In this document: positions 36,976 to 49,300 of the stretch, one piece after another | Layout of the letters: each line of letters begins with the position of its first letter | Numbering within the stretch: the stretch's first letter is position 1 | NCBI GenBank assembly: GCA_013397865.1 | Contig: VZTI01004088.1 | Coordinates: forward strand, 499,600 to 563,599 | Source of the DNA: Struthidea cinerea | Lineage: Eukaryota; Chordata; Aves; Passeriformes; Corcoracidae | DNA length: 64,000 nt | Direction of reading: 5' to 3' | Made by a program: the position numbers and the translations under genes | Notes under the pieces: generated by a model | Seen by the model: the letters and a program-made list of their open reading frames with translations, nothing else | The model's database searches: none | Told to the model about the DNA's origin: nothing

Positions 36976-39900
36976 GTGGTCCTGCTATAAAGATCTGAGA
37001 TTTTGTAGTCTGCAAGAATTCAACAACTTAACATCAATTTAACATCAAACAATGTCCTCTTCCAGAACGGACAAACAGTATACTATGTTGCCACTCACAG
37101 AAGCCCACAAACAAAAAATCAAATTATTTCACAAGAACAAAACTAACATTTAACAGATCTATGTAAATTAATGACTGCAGTTTGTTTATTTTCAGTTCTT
37201 AACTGAATGAGACCACTAAGTTCAATTTCTTGTACAGATGACATTCTGCATCAGGAAGAGGTTTTGGAAAAGGATTGAGTTGCTCACTATTTGATGACTA
37301 GGACTATCTAGTAGAAGACACGTCAGGCACCTTGTACAGCAAATGGAGAAGAGGTGATGTATTTTCTGGTTAAAGTTTAAATTGAAGTTAGCACATGCAT
37401 TGCACAAAACCAACCCCAGTTTCATTGTTCAGTCGAAGTACAGCTATTGCCTGACATTCCAGTTACTGCAGAATGAGCCCAACAGGTTCTGAGGAAATGC
37501 TGGCAAGTCATATTGTTTTGCTGTAGATGAGGAACTAGGAGAAGTCTTAGGAACTAGATAAAGCCTGTCCCCTAATATCTTCTAGGATCAGTTTTTAACC
37601 TTCTTTCTCCAAGGACAAGCCCAGGTTGTACCAGTTCATACATAACAGCTGCCACCACCCGCCTCCCCTGTGCCTCATGAGCATTGACCAAAGACTGTGA
37701 CTCCATTGGCCAGGTGACCCATTGCAGCCTCAAGTAGCTCCTACAGACACAGACCACTGCTTCACTTGTGAAGCATAAACTTTTGGACAAAAAAAGAAAT
37801 GTCATCTCGAGGAAGCCAGTCAGAGAAAAACAACATATCTGGCACAATCACAGCACTGCAGTGCAGAACATAATTCCCAAAGAAAGCAAAAGGCACTTTC
37901 CAGGGTGCCTTGTCCACAATAATAAATTGCACCTGTTGGCAATGACAGCACCAGAGTTTATGTTAGCCATGTACATGTGGCTGGGCAGATGGACACCAGC
38001 CTTTCATCTGCCACACTCAGCTGGCTGCCTTGTAAATCTGGCCTGCAGCATGAGTGCTCTGGCTCACTGCAAAGCAGGTTAGATAACGGGAGGACTTTTG
38101 CATTCCCCCATCAGAGCCTGTCTTGTTGAAAAGATGTGGCCACAGGGCTGAGTCAGTACAGTGCAGAGGGTTTGTCCTCGATCACAAGTGATCACAGCCC
38201 TTCTCCCATCCCCAAGGAAACTCCCTCTCTATTCCTTACCCCAGAGAGCTGAACAGAAGGGGATGCCCTAGGAAACTGTTGTTTCTACTTTATGAAGAAT
38301 TCTAAAGAAGCTAAAGAGCATGGTTAGATGTATCCAAGTATAAAGCCTTTTTGCTCCTCAGACAGGACTTCACCCACTCATGGGGCCCTCCAAGTTCTCC
38401 ATTCTTGGTCAATAATGGGAATTTAGGGGGTTTTTTCCTACCTGTCTCTACACTTGTGACTTGTATATCATAGAAAACGTCACTCAGCAAACTTTGGCTT
38501 TGGCTTCTTGTCAACATGAGTCTGATTAAAGATTAATAAGAACTCCACATTCAAATTCTGTAAATGAAAAAATACTATAAGAAAACACCACAGCAGTGAA
38601 CCTCACAGAAAGGCACAAGTAATGACATACTCATTTCCTGTAATATGAGTAACACAAAAATAAATAAAAATAGTTCCTTGACCATATTTCCTGTTGATGA
38701 ACTGTCTCAACATCAATGACATTTTTTTCTGGGTAGATGCAACTTAAAAGAGGAAATAAATTCATTAAAACAGACCTTTCACAAAGAAAGTACCTGTCTG
38801 CCTAAACCGTAAGTGTGAACATTTATTGGATCCACAGTGAAATGTCTGGTAAAGAACCAGAGAATCACACACCCCAGTATCCAGCAGCTGGAGCAGTCAG
38901 TCCAGTCCACAGAACTGATTTCTCTCATTGTACAGCCACTCCTATCAGATGGTGGGGAAAAAACATTCTAGATAAATGTTATCTATATAAAATCAGTTTA
39001 TCTGCAGATCCAAAAGCAAATTCAGGCTGCCTTGGGCTTAAGACTTTCTCTCTTCTATTAATATTTAAGGTGGTGCTTAAAACTTAAGTTGTTTATAAAG
39101 ACCTTGATATGCAAGCCTGACCCACATCACTGATAAGATTAATCAACACTGCAAGCTTTGGGGTTTTTTTCTGAGGGTTTTGGTTGGGTTTGGATTTTTT
39201 TATCTCACCACATTTTACTTTGTGTTAGACTTGAGTCTTGGTACAAGCAGTAGCAGAACCAGGCAATCACACACCATTACAGTTCTGAGTCCTTCAGATG
39301 TAACAAACAGGAGCAGTCAGCAGCTGTGATCTGCAGTGTAAAGACTTTTTTCGGCCCAGATTCACGTGGGCAATGAGTACATACGTCATAACATCAGTGT
39401 TTTCTTCAAATGGACACAAGCCTGCTAGTGTTACTTTGCTCTGTAACAAAACGGCCTCTTATCTTTAAAGCTACAAGTTTTGGCATCACTGCTCTTTTTT
39501 CCAAAGGTAGGATTCTGTTTATTTACAAAGCAAAGTGTGACTTTCAGTCATTTGAAGTAAAGATTAATGGGATGAAAGAAAAAGGTGCTTACAGCTCTTA
39601 GGGCTGACCAGAAAACAACCTTCAAGCCATCATTTTGTCCTTGATCCACCCAGTATCTAAAGCTCCTACAAAGTTTTCACTTAGGCTTAGCTGCAGAATG
39701 ACTTCAAGATCTTGTTTCTCTGCATTTCTGTACACTTTTATATCCTTTATAGCTATGCAACAGAAGTTATAAGAATGATGCCGCTCAACTGAGAGCATTT
39801 CATAATTCAAGTACAAATGGCTCCATCAGACAGTGGGAAAAAAAGGGCTACTTTTTTCCTCAGCAATGATTTGTGCAAGGATTATGAGTAAGAGATCTAG

Positions 39901-42900
39901 AACATCAGCATAAATAAAAATTAAGCCCAGGAGTTTCATTTGTAGCCCCTAATGCAGGCTGTTCCATTGTGGTGACAGCACAGTGCCTAGCCAACAAGAC
40001 ATTCTAATAATGCCCGTTAGTGCACGGCTACTGTTCCTGTGTCTGAGCACCTGGGAGAGGCACCAGCTGTGGGCCACAGCCTGGGGTAAGGAGAAATAGC
40101 AATGGAAAATTAATGTTAAAGAGAATATAGGAAGAAAGGACTGGCAAAAGGGAAACTGTTACTGGTTCCATCTTTTAAAAAATGGTGAGACCTATTATTG
40201 GGTAGAACACAGGTGCAGAGTAGAGATTTAGGTGCCACTTGTTAACATTGGCCTTCAAACATATTTTAGAGCTCCCTCAATTTTTCCAGTTTTGTATCAT
40301 AGTGCTTGTATTTGAGACCTAAAAGTTTATGCAAAAGGAAGAAAAACCACAAAATTTACTCGAGGTCTACTTCAGAAAGCTATAGGAAAGTCCAGTATCC
40401 CACTTCAATTTGTGACCACCCAAGACAGAAGCATACATGGATAAGCAAGTGCAGAGCACTGCAGCTGTGTGATGTCTCTAAAGCCATCAGCCTTTTTTCT
40501 CTGGCACTTCCCAGGCACTTAACCTGCTGTTCTCAAGAGCTGACACCTGGTATGGACGCAGATTACAAGGAACAGAACAGCAACCAGTGGTTTTAACAAA
40601 AATCACTCTCCAAAACAACCAAACCACATATGAGCAGTCCAATCTTCCTGTTTCCTTTAGTGAAATCTGCTTCATTCAGAAACAACCACATTCCATCTCT
40701 ATTCCAAGTAGTAAAGCAAGTGATATGCAAACAGGTGAGCAGTAAATTAATCTGCCCCAGCCATTGCCCCAGCATGGGTCACAGCCAGTCAAGGGATCCA
40801 GTTTCAAAACCTGTAGCAGGTCATGGGCCAGCGGAAGCTGAGCATGTCAGAGGGATAAAGCATCACTGGGAAGGGAAAAGAAGAATCAGCAGTTACCACT
40901 GGCATGACAAATCATCACCTGAGCTGTGGAGCACCCAAAGCTCATCTCCATTTCAGCCACCTCAAAGAAAGCCTAGGAGGACCCCAGGGTGTCAGGCAGT
41001 TGATGAGTAGCAGCAAGAATTGTTAATTCAAGTGAAGGATACCAAAATTAAGGATGAAGTGTCTGCTGTGCATGGAACTTTCTGTTCTCTGTAGAAAGTC
41101 TCCGGAGCAGCTGGGCTCCTAATGGTACCTTTGAGCTCACCCACTAAGCTAATTCTAGCAGACAGCAAAGGGCGGGAGGTGTGCCTGACAGCCAGGTGAC
41201 AACACACAAAACTTCACTTGCATTCATCTTTGAAACCATGACACTGGCCTGCAAAAAGTGTGGGCTCTCAACCCAACACCACATTTTGGGCTGGAGGAAT
41301 GCCAGACATCCCCACAGGGCACCAACACAGGCCGCAGCTGCTGCTGTGCCCTTGCTATGCTTGTAGATCACAGGCTTCAGCACAGACAGGTTCCCCTGCA
41401 ATCCTTCCAGCCCTACCACATTGGGGGAATGAAATCAGACCTTGGGAAGGGCAAGGAAAGGCTACATAAATGGAGTAGGGAGGCCTCTGAAACTTGAGAG
41501 ATAGAAACTTGAACACAGCCTCAGCCTGGCAGGCAGCAGAGCTGTGCTTTCCCATTCTCATAGAGGACAGGCAGCGTGATCTGTAGCACGAGGTGCAGAG
41601 CTCTCTGCAGTTATCCCAAGAATTCAGCAAGCCCGTAGGACTCCCCTTACAGTATCTGTGTGAGGGCTGCAGCATACCTTACATCTCACAGCAGCCAGAG
41701 CCTGGTTCCAGATGAGTAACACAACTATGAGATGACCCCAGCTCTTCCCAGTATCCGTTTCTCTCACCTATAAGCATGCTCACATGCCAAAGAAGTGATG
41801 CAACATGTCAAAGGCCATCAGCTCTCCTGTCAGCCTGAGAATTCCGTGCAGGCCCTCAGAGGTGTAGCCTCTCCAATGAGAAATTCAGCTCAGAGGCATT
41901 TAGCACCGTGCTTTTTCCCCATGTTTGACACAAGTGAGACCAGAGATGACACAGATAGCACAGGTTTGAAATCTGGCTATGAGGCTTCCCAAAAGCTGGG
42001 CACAACCATCTAAGGTAACAGTGGATTGTAAGAGAAAGATAGAGGAGTTACTGAAGCTTTCATCTTGGTTTTCCCCTCCCCAGACACAAGCTTGCATAAT
42101 GGCTACTCACCTCCCACCCTGAGAGTTTTTAGCCTTACACAGGGAGTTCCAGCCTAAACATCAGTCTTTAAAGGCCCTTGCTGTGGCTTTCCATAGGATG
42201 TGTTTTCTCCATGGCTCTTCCTCACTATTTGAACATCTTAGAGTCTCTGTTCAGTTCAGTTTATGGTGCTATTAGATCTCCCCAAAGGATTCTTGGGCAC
42301 ATCTCCCCAGCCAGCTACTTGTTCATCCCTTTACCTGAGGAAGCAGCTGGCAGGTGAGAGCACAGCCCTGCCATGAAACACCCACGGTGCAGCCTCAGGC
42401 ATGCTCCAGTAACAAAGCTGAGGGGCAGGTGAATGGTAGGATGAGCCAGCTGGTGGCCAAAGTTACCTTCCCAGGTATCAGGAAATTCAACCTGTAGTAT
42501 TTGTGCAGCATTTCCAGAATGTCCATTGCCCTCAGTTCAGCTTATTTTAATTATTGAAATACCAGCACTGTGCAGAGGGATAAGGCTGACCTTTTGTCCT
42601 GAAAACAGGCTCAAATGGAGTATCTTACTTCCAGCTTGATGACGTAAATGCACTGAAAGTGCTAAACTCACCATGGCAGCCCTCCTAACACCACGACACT
42701 AAATTTACTCTGACTGCAGGGAGTGCATACACTCAGCAATGCTCCACATTTTGGGTAGATTGGGGTTTTTTTGCAGTGCATCAAAGCTACTGCATCTGAT
42801 ACCTGTCATTTGGATTCCTGTTGCTGTTCTGGTTGAGATGGCTATGGAACAACTCCTTCTGCCCTTTAAAACCTAAGAGGAACTTGGGAAGAAGACAAAT

Positions 42901-45900
42901 CCTTCATCAGCCATCTATATTTCTTTCTGGTTTTGGTGGACAATTGCACTTTCCTCCTCTTTCCTAATTACATTTTGATCATGACTACTAACATAATGCA
43001 ATGTTTCCCCTCCCCTTATGAAGCAGACAACAGATTTCCTAATTCAGACAGAAACCCGTGAGCTCCAGCAAGAGTCACAGTCCGTCTACAGAAGGTGGTA
43101 GGGAACATTTTCAGGTAAGGCTGAAAGAGCCATCCAGGAGGACAGAGGAAGCAAAACCCACCTATGGGCACTCTGGAAGAAACAAGTCCTTGGGCCTAAG
43201 TGTCCCAGGGGGATATCAAGTGGGATCAGCAGGCCAGCTGTCTCAGACCAGCTGAGCCATGGAGCTGCATATGATTTTCTCCTTAATCCTTCGGGAGCTG
43301 CTGTCCGGAACTGTATCGAATCCCAACTTTTGATAGACTTGATTCTTCTCTATAGAAAAATTTGTTTTTCAAGCCAAAAGGAATGCTGAAGAAAATCTAA
43401 TCAGTTCTGCTGATTGTAAGACCTGGCCCACCTCTGCAAGAGACCTTGCACGAGAGCTTGCAGGACCACAAGACTAGGAAAATAAAAACAATGTTGTATT
43501 TTTAGTGCATCAGTGAAAGCATGACTTAAACAGGAAAACTGAGGCAGAATGATTTCTAAGATTATAGTTGCAACTTAAATTGCTTCTCCTATTTTAGGGA
43601 AGAAGTAAACATTCAGCAACCAATGGAAATGAAAGTGTTGGAGACCTACAGTTCCTGGTCTTCAGGAGACAACTCAAATTTTCAAACACAGGGTGAGCAC
43701 TTGCTATTCCTGGAGGTTGGGAGACAGTCACTTCAGAACAAATTAATTTATTTCTTTATGCTATGATGCAGGAAATTCAATAAACCTTGATAAACCTGCT
43801 AAAATAGTTATCTTCCACATTATCAAACTAAAAAAAATTCTAATTTTCTCAAGTCTTTTGCTAAAGACTTTGTCATGAAAATACTTTCTCAGCATCAATC
43901 ACTTGTGAATAGCACAGATGCAGACAGAAGAAACCAGATCCACACATGCACACAAAAAGTATGCAGTTCCTTCAAATCAGTGATTATCAGTATTAGCCAG
44001 GCTTGGCAAAGTCTTTCTTCATAGGTACTTAACACCAGTGAAAAATTCTTCATTTGCCTCTGGGTATGATAATCTGGGGTCTGCTCGTGGAAGGATTTCA
44101 TGTCCTTCTAAACTTACGTAAGGCACATGATTGTCATTTTAGAAATGGCTAATAATAACAACCTGAAACTCATCTGCAAGCTCTCCAAGTCTTTTCTGGT
44201 TGTTTTGTTTATTGTAGCTGAAATTTTAAATCCATAGAATAAGCAGAGCAGCAAACATTTGCTGTGTTGGGAATGAGAGATGTTTGGTTTCGGCTTAGGT
44301 GTCCATCTGAAAGATTGTCACGCAAATCGGTTTGGGAGCTGTGATCGATCCGAAAAGGGACAGCATTCTTGTAAACTCTACCCCTTCCAGCTCGCACATC
44401 TATGTTGTGTCGTTATGCAAGTGGAGAGGCCAAAACCAGGCATGTGCCCTGAAATCCATCCTTCAGAAAAGCTCCCAAAGAATGCCAGGAAGTCAAATGT
44501 TACAAAATGTCTTCAACTCTGTGCACCTCTGAAAGATAAGGAAGTTTTGTGACAAAATAGTCCCAGGCTCATCTGTATCCTACTTACACTTGGCTTTAAT
44601 TAATTAGGCTAATTTAAATTGTACTAACATCAGAACTAGATGTGAAGTATCAGAACCACCATTTTCCTAAGCGTTACGTTCCACTGGAGCCACAGAACTG
44701 CCATCTCTCAAACACAAGCCAGGAGCAGAAGTTGAAACTTGCAAGAGCCAGACTGAGACAATGAGGTACAATGAGGTACACAAACATTTTAACATAACCT
44801 CCTTAGTTAGAGCTCACGAGCATCCACCTATCCCCCAGTCCTCACTCACCTCCACCTCTCCTGCAGTACCATTCTCCTGCCAATACCTGCATGACATTCC
44901 CAACACACTCACAAATTGTCTGATCCTTCACAGGCAGCCCTCAGCTGCAGGAGGGAAACTGGCAGTGCTTCTGTGGCACTGGGCAGCTTGTCTTCATACA
45001 GAGTCCAGCATCCAGGGGATGCTCATAAAAATGGTGGAGAGGAAGAACACACATTTATATGCTGTCATTTATCCCTCAGGGAAAAGGAACGGGTGTAAGA
45101 AAATCACCATCTGATCCTAAACAGAGCAGCTGTGTACATGTAAAACTTCCAGCTAGGTACCAAGCATTGCTGAGTTTCATGTAACGTTCATCTATCCACA
45201 GCCATTCCAGATTTAAACAGCCCTAACAGCTGAGCAAGACCTACTTTAGGGGCTGGTCGAGCTAGAAACTTCCCCTAAGTTTCTTGTGTACCTCATCCTG
45301 GAGCTCTTGCCCAAGAAAGCTTCTGCCCAGAGGTGCCAAATCCAAGCACCAAATTGCTTCCCTGTCAGCCAACTCTGGCCACCGCAAGTCTCTAATGGGG
45401 ATTTTACAGGGGCTGGAAAATAGCAGCTACAGTTTAAAATCATTTGGATTTAGAGGAAATTTAGGTTTCTGAAGGTACCTTTGCCTGAGGTCTAAAACCA
45501 GTATAAACAGTAAGTCTGATCAAAACTTCTGAATGCTTTACCATGAGCCTTGGGTCCCTGGCAGTCCCTTTTTCCTCTTCTGATTTTGAAGCCATATCTA
45601 ATAAAAGAGCTTTGCTTACACTGAACATCGCACAGGACATTCCCCAGGACTTGGGAATGGATCAGACAAGTATAGGTTTATCTCTGGTATGTAACTGTCT
45701 TACCTTAAGCTGATTAATGCCTTCAAACTGAGTGCACCTAGAAGACAAAATTTTAGTTAAAAGGCTGATTGTTTCAGATGTAGTTAGGTGGACATGCTCT
45801 AGATGTTTAGCAAAGACAAGGGAAATGCAGTTGCCCAGTGTGAAACTATAATGTTCAGTGTGCAATTCTTGTATTCACCTCACAAAGCCTTGTGCTGTAC

Positions 45901-46369
45901 CAGGTGTGTAGAGCAAGTGGTCGCATCACCTCCCTTTTTAACTCAATGCCAATTCTAAAATGAAACTAGCTTCAGTGCTAGTTGTTGGCAGCAGCTCCAA
46001 TGATAATAAGCATACAATCAACTGTTTCCTCTCTCTTACGCTTTTGGAAAGGGTTCTCCAACTTTCAAAAGTTTTTAATCCCTCCTACACTTAAATGTTA
46101 GCAGGAAACTGAAAGTTCAGTACCAAAAATAGCTTTAGAAAATGCAAAACATTGCAACAAATTATGACAAGGCAGCAGGCACAAGATTTTCCTGCCACAA
46201 AGATGACACCTGATGTGTATATGACAGCATAAGTTTTATATCCAGTACTTGCAGCACGTTAGAAGAGGGATCGCACCTATGTGTACTGAAGGCAAAGTCC
46301 CAGCCTAGGACTACACATGAACAGTAAGTTCTCGGATTTTTCCTCTGATAATGGAACAATAAAAACTTG
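36976..46369. other. Intergenic spacer between convergent SPATA7 and PTPN21
   Basis: About 9.4 kb, somewhat richer in GC from 40 to 43 kb than the introns. Open frames up to 126 codons occur on both strands, but none resembles a known protein or shows consistent coding character. One exon-like segment at 43,598-43,692 is listed separately. No CR1 or LTR recognised. Confidence 0.6.
43598..43692 (+). other. Possible unassigned exon
   Basis: A 95-base segment preceded by a pyrimidine-rich acceptor (TTGCTTCTCCTATTTTAG) and followed by GTGAGC. One frame is open throughout, reading EEVNIQQPMEMKVLETYSSW then SSGDNSNFQTQ. It could be an alternative 3' exon of SPATA7, part of a noncoding transcript, or chance. 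No homology recognised. Confidence 0.25.
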
Positions 46370-49300
46370 TAATTGCTTCAAATATTTATTTCCATGGCAA
46401 AAATAGACTATAATATATTCATTTCACATATATTACATTCAGTAATACAAGCTTTTCTGTCTATGAAACACAATTTATACATTGTTTTACAAACCAATTT
46501 CAGTTTTACAAGAATTAAAGCTGGTTTGATTATACATTTTTACAGCATTGGTGGCAAGACAGCAAAAAATAGACATGTTAACCACTAGCTTAGTACTAGA
46601 AATAATACTTCATGTTTACTACTGTTTAAACAAAGTCCCATTTAAATCCTTGCATACTGGCTCAAGTGAAAATTGAAGAAAATGGAGCCAGATCCTGTGT
46701 TCCTCTGACACTAAGGACTCAATCCTACAAAACTGCTGATAGGATTCAAACGCCCATTTGCTTAAGTGAATGAAGAGATTTCAGCAGTGTGCAGGAGTGT
46801 ACATACTTGCTGATTTGCCACATAAAGCCTCTTAAATTTCCATCCAAGTCTCCCCAGAAAAGCCACGAAGAGGACAGATAAGTTGGGTATTTGAAAGCAA
46901 TTTAAGCAAGTATCTTTGTAAAGAGCATACACAGCTTGTCTGTCAGAATTATCCAGGATTAGCAAGGTGACAGGCTGGAGGGTTTTACAGGGGTTTTCTC
47001 CATCAAATTTCCTACCATTCTAAAAATTAATGGCATTTGCAATGTCTTTAAAGTATATTAAAAGTCTCCTAATTTTACCTAAATATTTCCAAATGGAAAA
47101 ACAGCATTTAATTCCCTTTATAAAAGTTAGGCACCTTTTGAAACTGTGCTCATAAAATCAATAATTTGGTAGTTTTGATTGCTGCATATCTAAACCAAAA
47201 GAACATTACAATATCTACAGACTTGCTCTTTGACTTGCCACAGGCTGGATCTGTTGTAAACTCTGTTCATTAGATTTTTGACATTTGATTTTTATCTTCG
47301 TTCCCTAAGTAGAGCTGAAGAATAGACTTCAACAAAACAAAGACACTGGAGGTTATTCTTCACCACTGAATGCAGCATCATGTGGAAAACAGCAAACAAT
47401 AGAACCAAAGGCTACTTAGCAACAGTTTTTTGAAATGCTCATTGAAATTAACAAATCCTTTTTTTGCAGCCCAGTTAGACCTTAAAGTAACATGCCAACA
47501 GAGTGCACCAAGTTAGCTGGTCCCCAGAAAGATCATACTAAGATTTTTTTTCTTTAACTTCTCTTTTTACAGACATGTTTGCAACAGCAGTTAAACGTTT
47601 AAGATCTTTTTCCCTTATGTTAGCACAGTATTACACTGTTTTAATGTCACTGTATTGCAAATGCTGCACTGCAATAGAACTTCTAAGTACATGGTAAAAT
47701 CCACATTTCAGGAGTCTCATCGTTAGCCCAGCCTTAACTTGGTGCAACTCACACCAACTGTGAACACCTGGCTTCATTCAAAACAGTTAGACTTCTGCAT
47801 CATCTCACGTGCATCCATTAGAAATTATCACTGCAAAATTGCAAGTATGCCTATTCCCCCTGCATTTTCTATCTGTAAAACCAGAGACTATGGTTTGAAA
47901 AATCTGACCTTTAATAAGTAAACAGAAATTGAGCTGACAGATTGCATTTAATACGTTTGGAAAGGAAGATATGTAAAAATAACAGAGCCTCTGAAAAAAT
48001 ATTTGGAGTTTAAAAAATCACATTTTAAAAAGCCAGTAAAAATAACACCTATGACTACATATTCACTTACCCTACCATGCCATGAAAAACATACCATATG
48101 ACTCAAACCCTACTAGCAGCTCTACTGTGGAAACAAAACATTCCAAATCCTCCTCCAAATGCCTCCTGCCACTCCTCAAATCCTCACTCTCTATGTCCAA
48201 ATGTTGTACTTGCACAAGAGAGTTTCTTTTGAACTCTCATCTACTTTTCCTTTGAATGCTGTACCTTCCTGTATGCACATTCCTGCTGCATTCTTTTGGT
48301 TAATTCTTGTAATCTGTATTTAAATTTAAAGCAGACATGAGTATTCGTGCTTCAAGGGCTCAAGCTTTCATTGGCAGTAAGCCCATTTTAATTCCTTCAG
48401 TATCATGAAGAACTGCAGGAATTTTGCATCTTGCAGGACTGGACTCTGGCTTTGCACAACTTTGCAGTGTCGGAAAAAAACCCAACCCTAAACTCTATGG
48501 TGCTGAGTTCTTAGTAACTGAAGCACTGATTCTTTTAAACTGATAATTTGAAGTATTGAAATATAGTAATGGGTTCACTATTTTTAATTCCAGGGATTTA
48601 GTAATGCTATTGATATTAAAATGAGGTCTCGTTACACAGCTATGATAAACAACCCTGCAGTTCCCAAGTTTGGTCCACAAGCCATTGAAATCTATGAGCC
48701 ATTCAACTGTAACAGCTGCTCCAACACAAAATATGCAGCAGCAGCAGCTTCAGATAGTCTTACTTATTAAATTTAAAGGAGCAATTTTGGAGAAAATTGC
48801 TCCAAGTGTTGCCCACTTCAAAAAGAGATACACAAGATTACAAGAGGAGCCAAAAGTAAAATGTCAAGAATCTTTTCCATTTTAGTAAAAATTTATTTCA
48901 CTTTTATTTGTTATTACTGTATTTTACTTTTTTTTCTAAATGTTGATGATAACTTAGAGCAGCTTTTCATCTGCAGAAATACAGGAACACTGCCTTGGTC
49001 ACCTGCTTTGAATTAAATGTATTTCTACGTATAAATGGTAGCACCCTGCACTTGTAGAGTTTCTTGTACACTTGTGTGGAAGGTATTGCAATGAGAGAAA
49101 TACTAAGGCATAAAACTATTCCTGGTCTTCGTGGGGGACAGCAGAAAAGGAGAGCACTGCTGTGCAGGCTGCAGAGGTTATGCAAAACTCCCCTGTGCAC
49201 CTCAGAGCTTCTCCCTCACCAAACAGAGCCAGGAGGGACCTGCAGCCTAAAGCTAACACAGCTAGGGCAGTGACATCTTTGTAATGGACAAGGCTCTGAC

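Noticed and set aside
40630..41010. A 126-codon frame in the intergenic spacer
   Set aside because: No recognisable domain, overlapping frames on the other strand, and no splice or promoter context; chance in a moderately GC-rich stretch.
41144..41675. Five overlapping 60-106 codon frames on both strands
   Set aside because: Mutually overlapping frames in all directions indicate low stop density, not genes.
36976..46369. A hidden multi-gene or novel system in the spacer
   Set aside because: Apart from one weak exon-like segment, nothing rises above chance frames and plain avian intergenic DNA.
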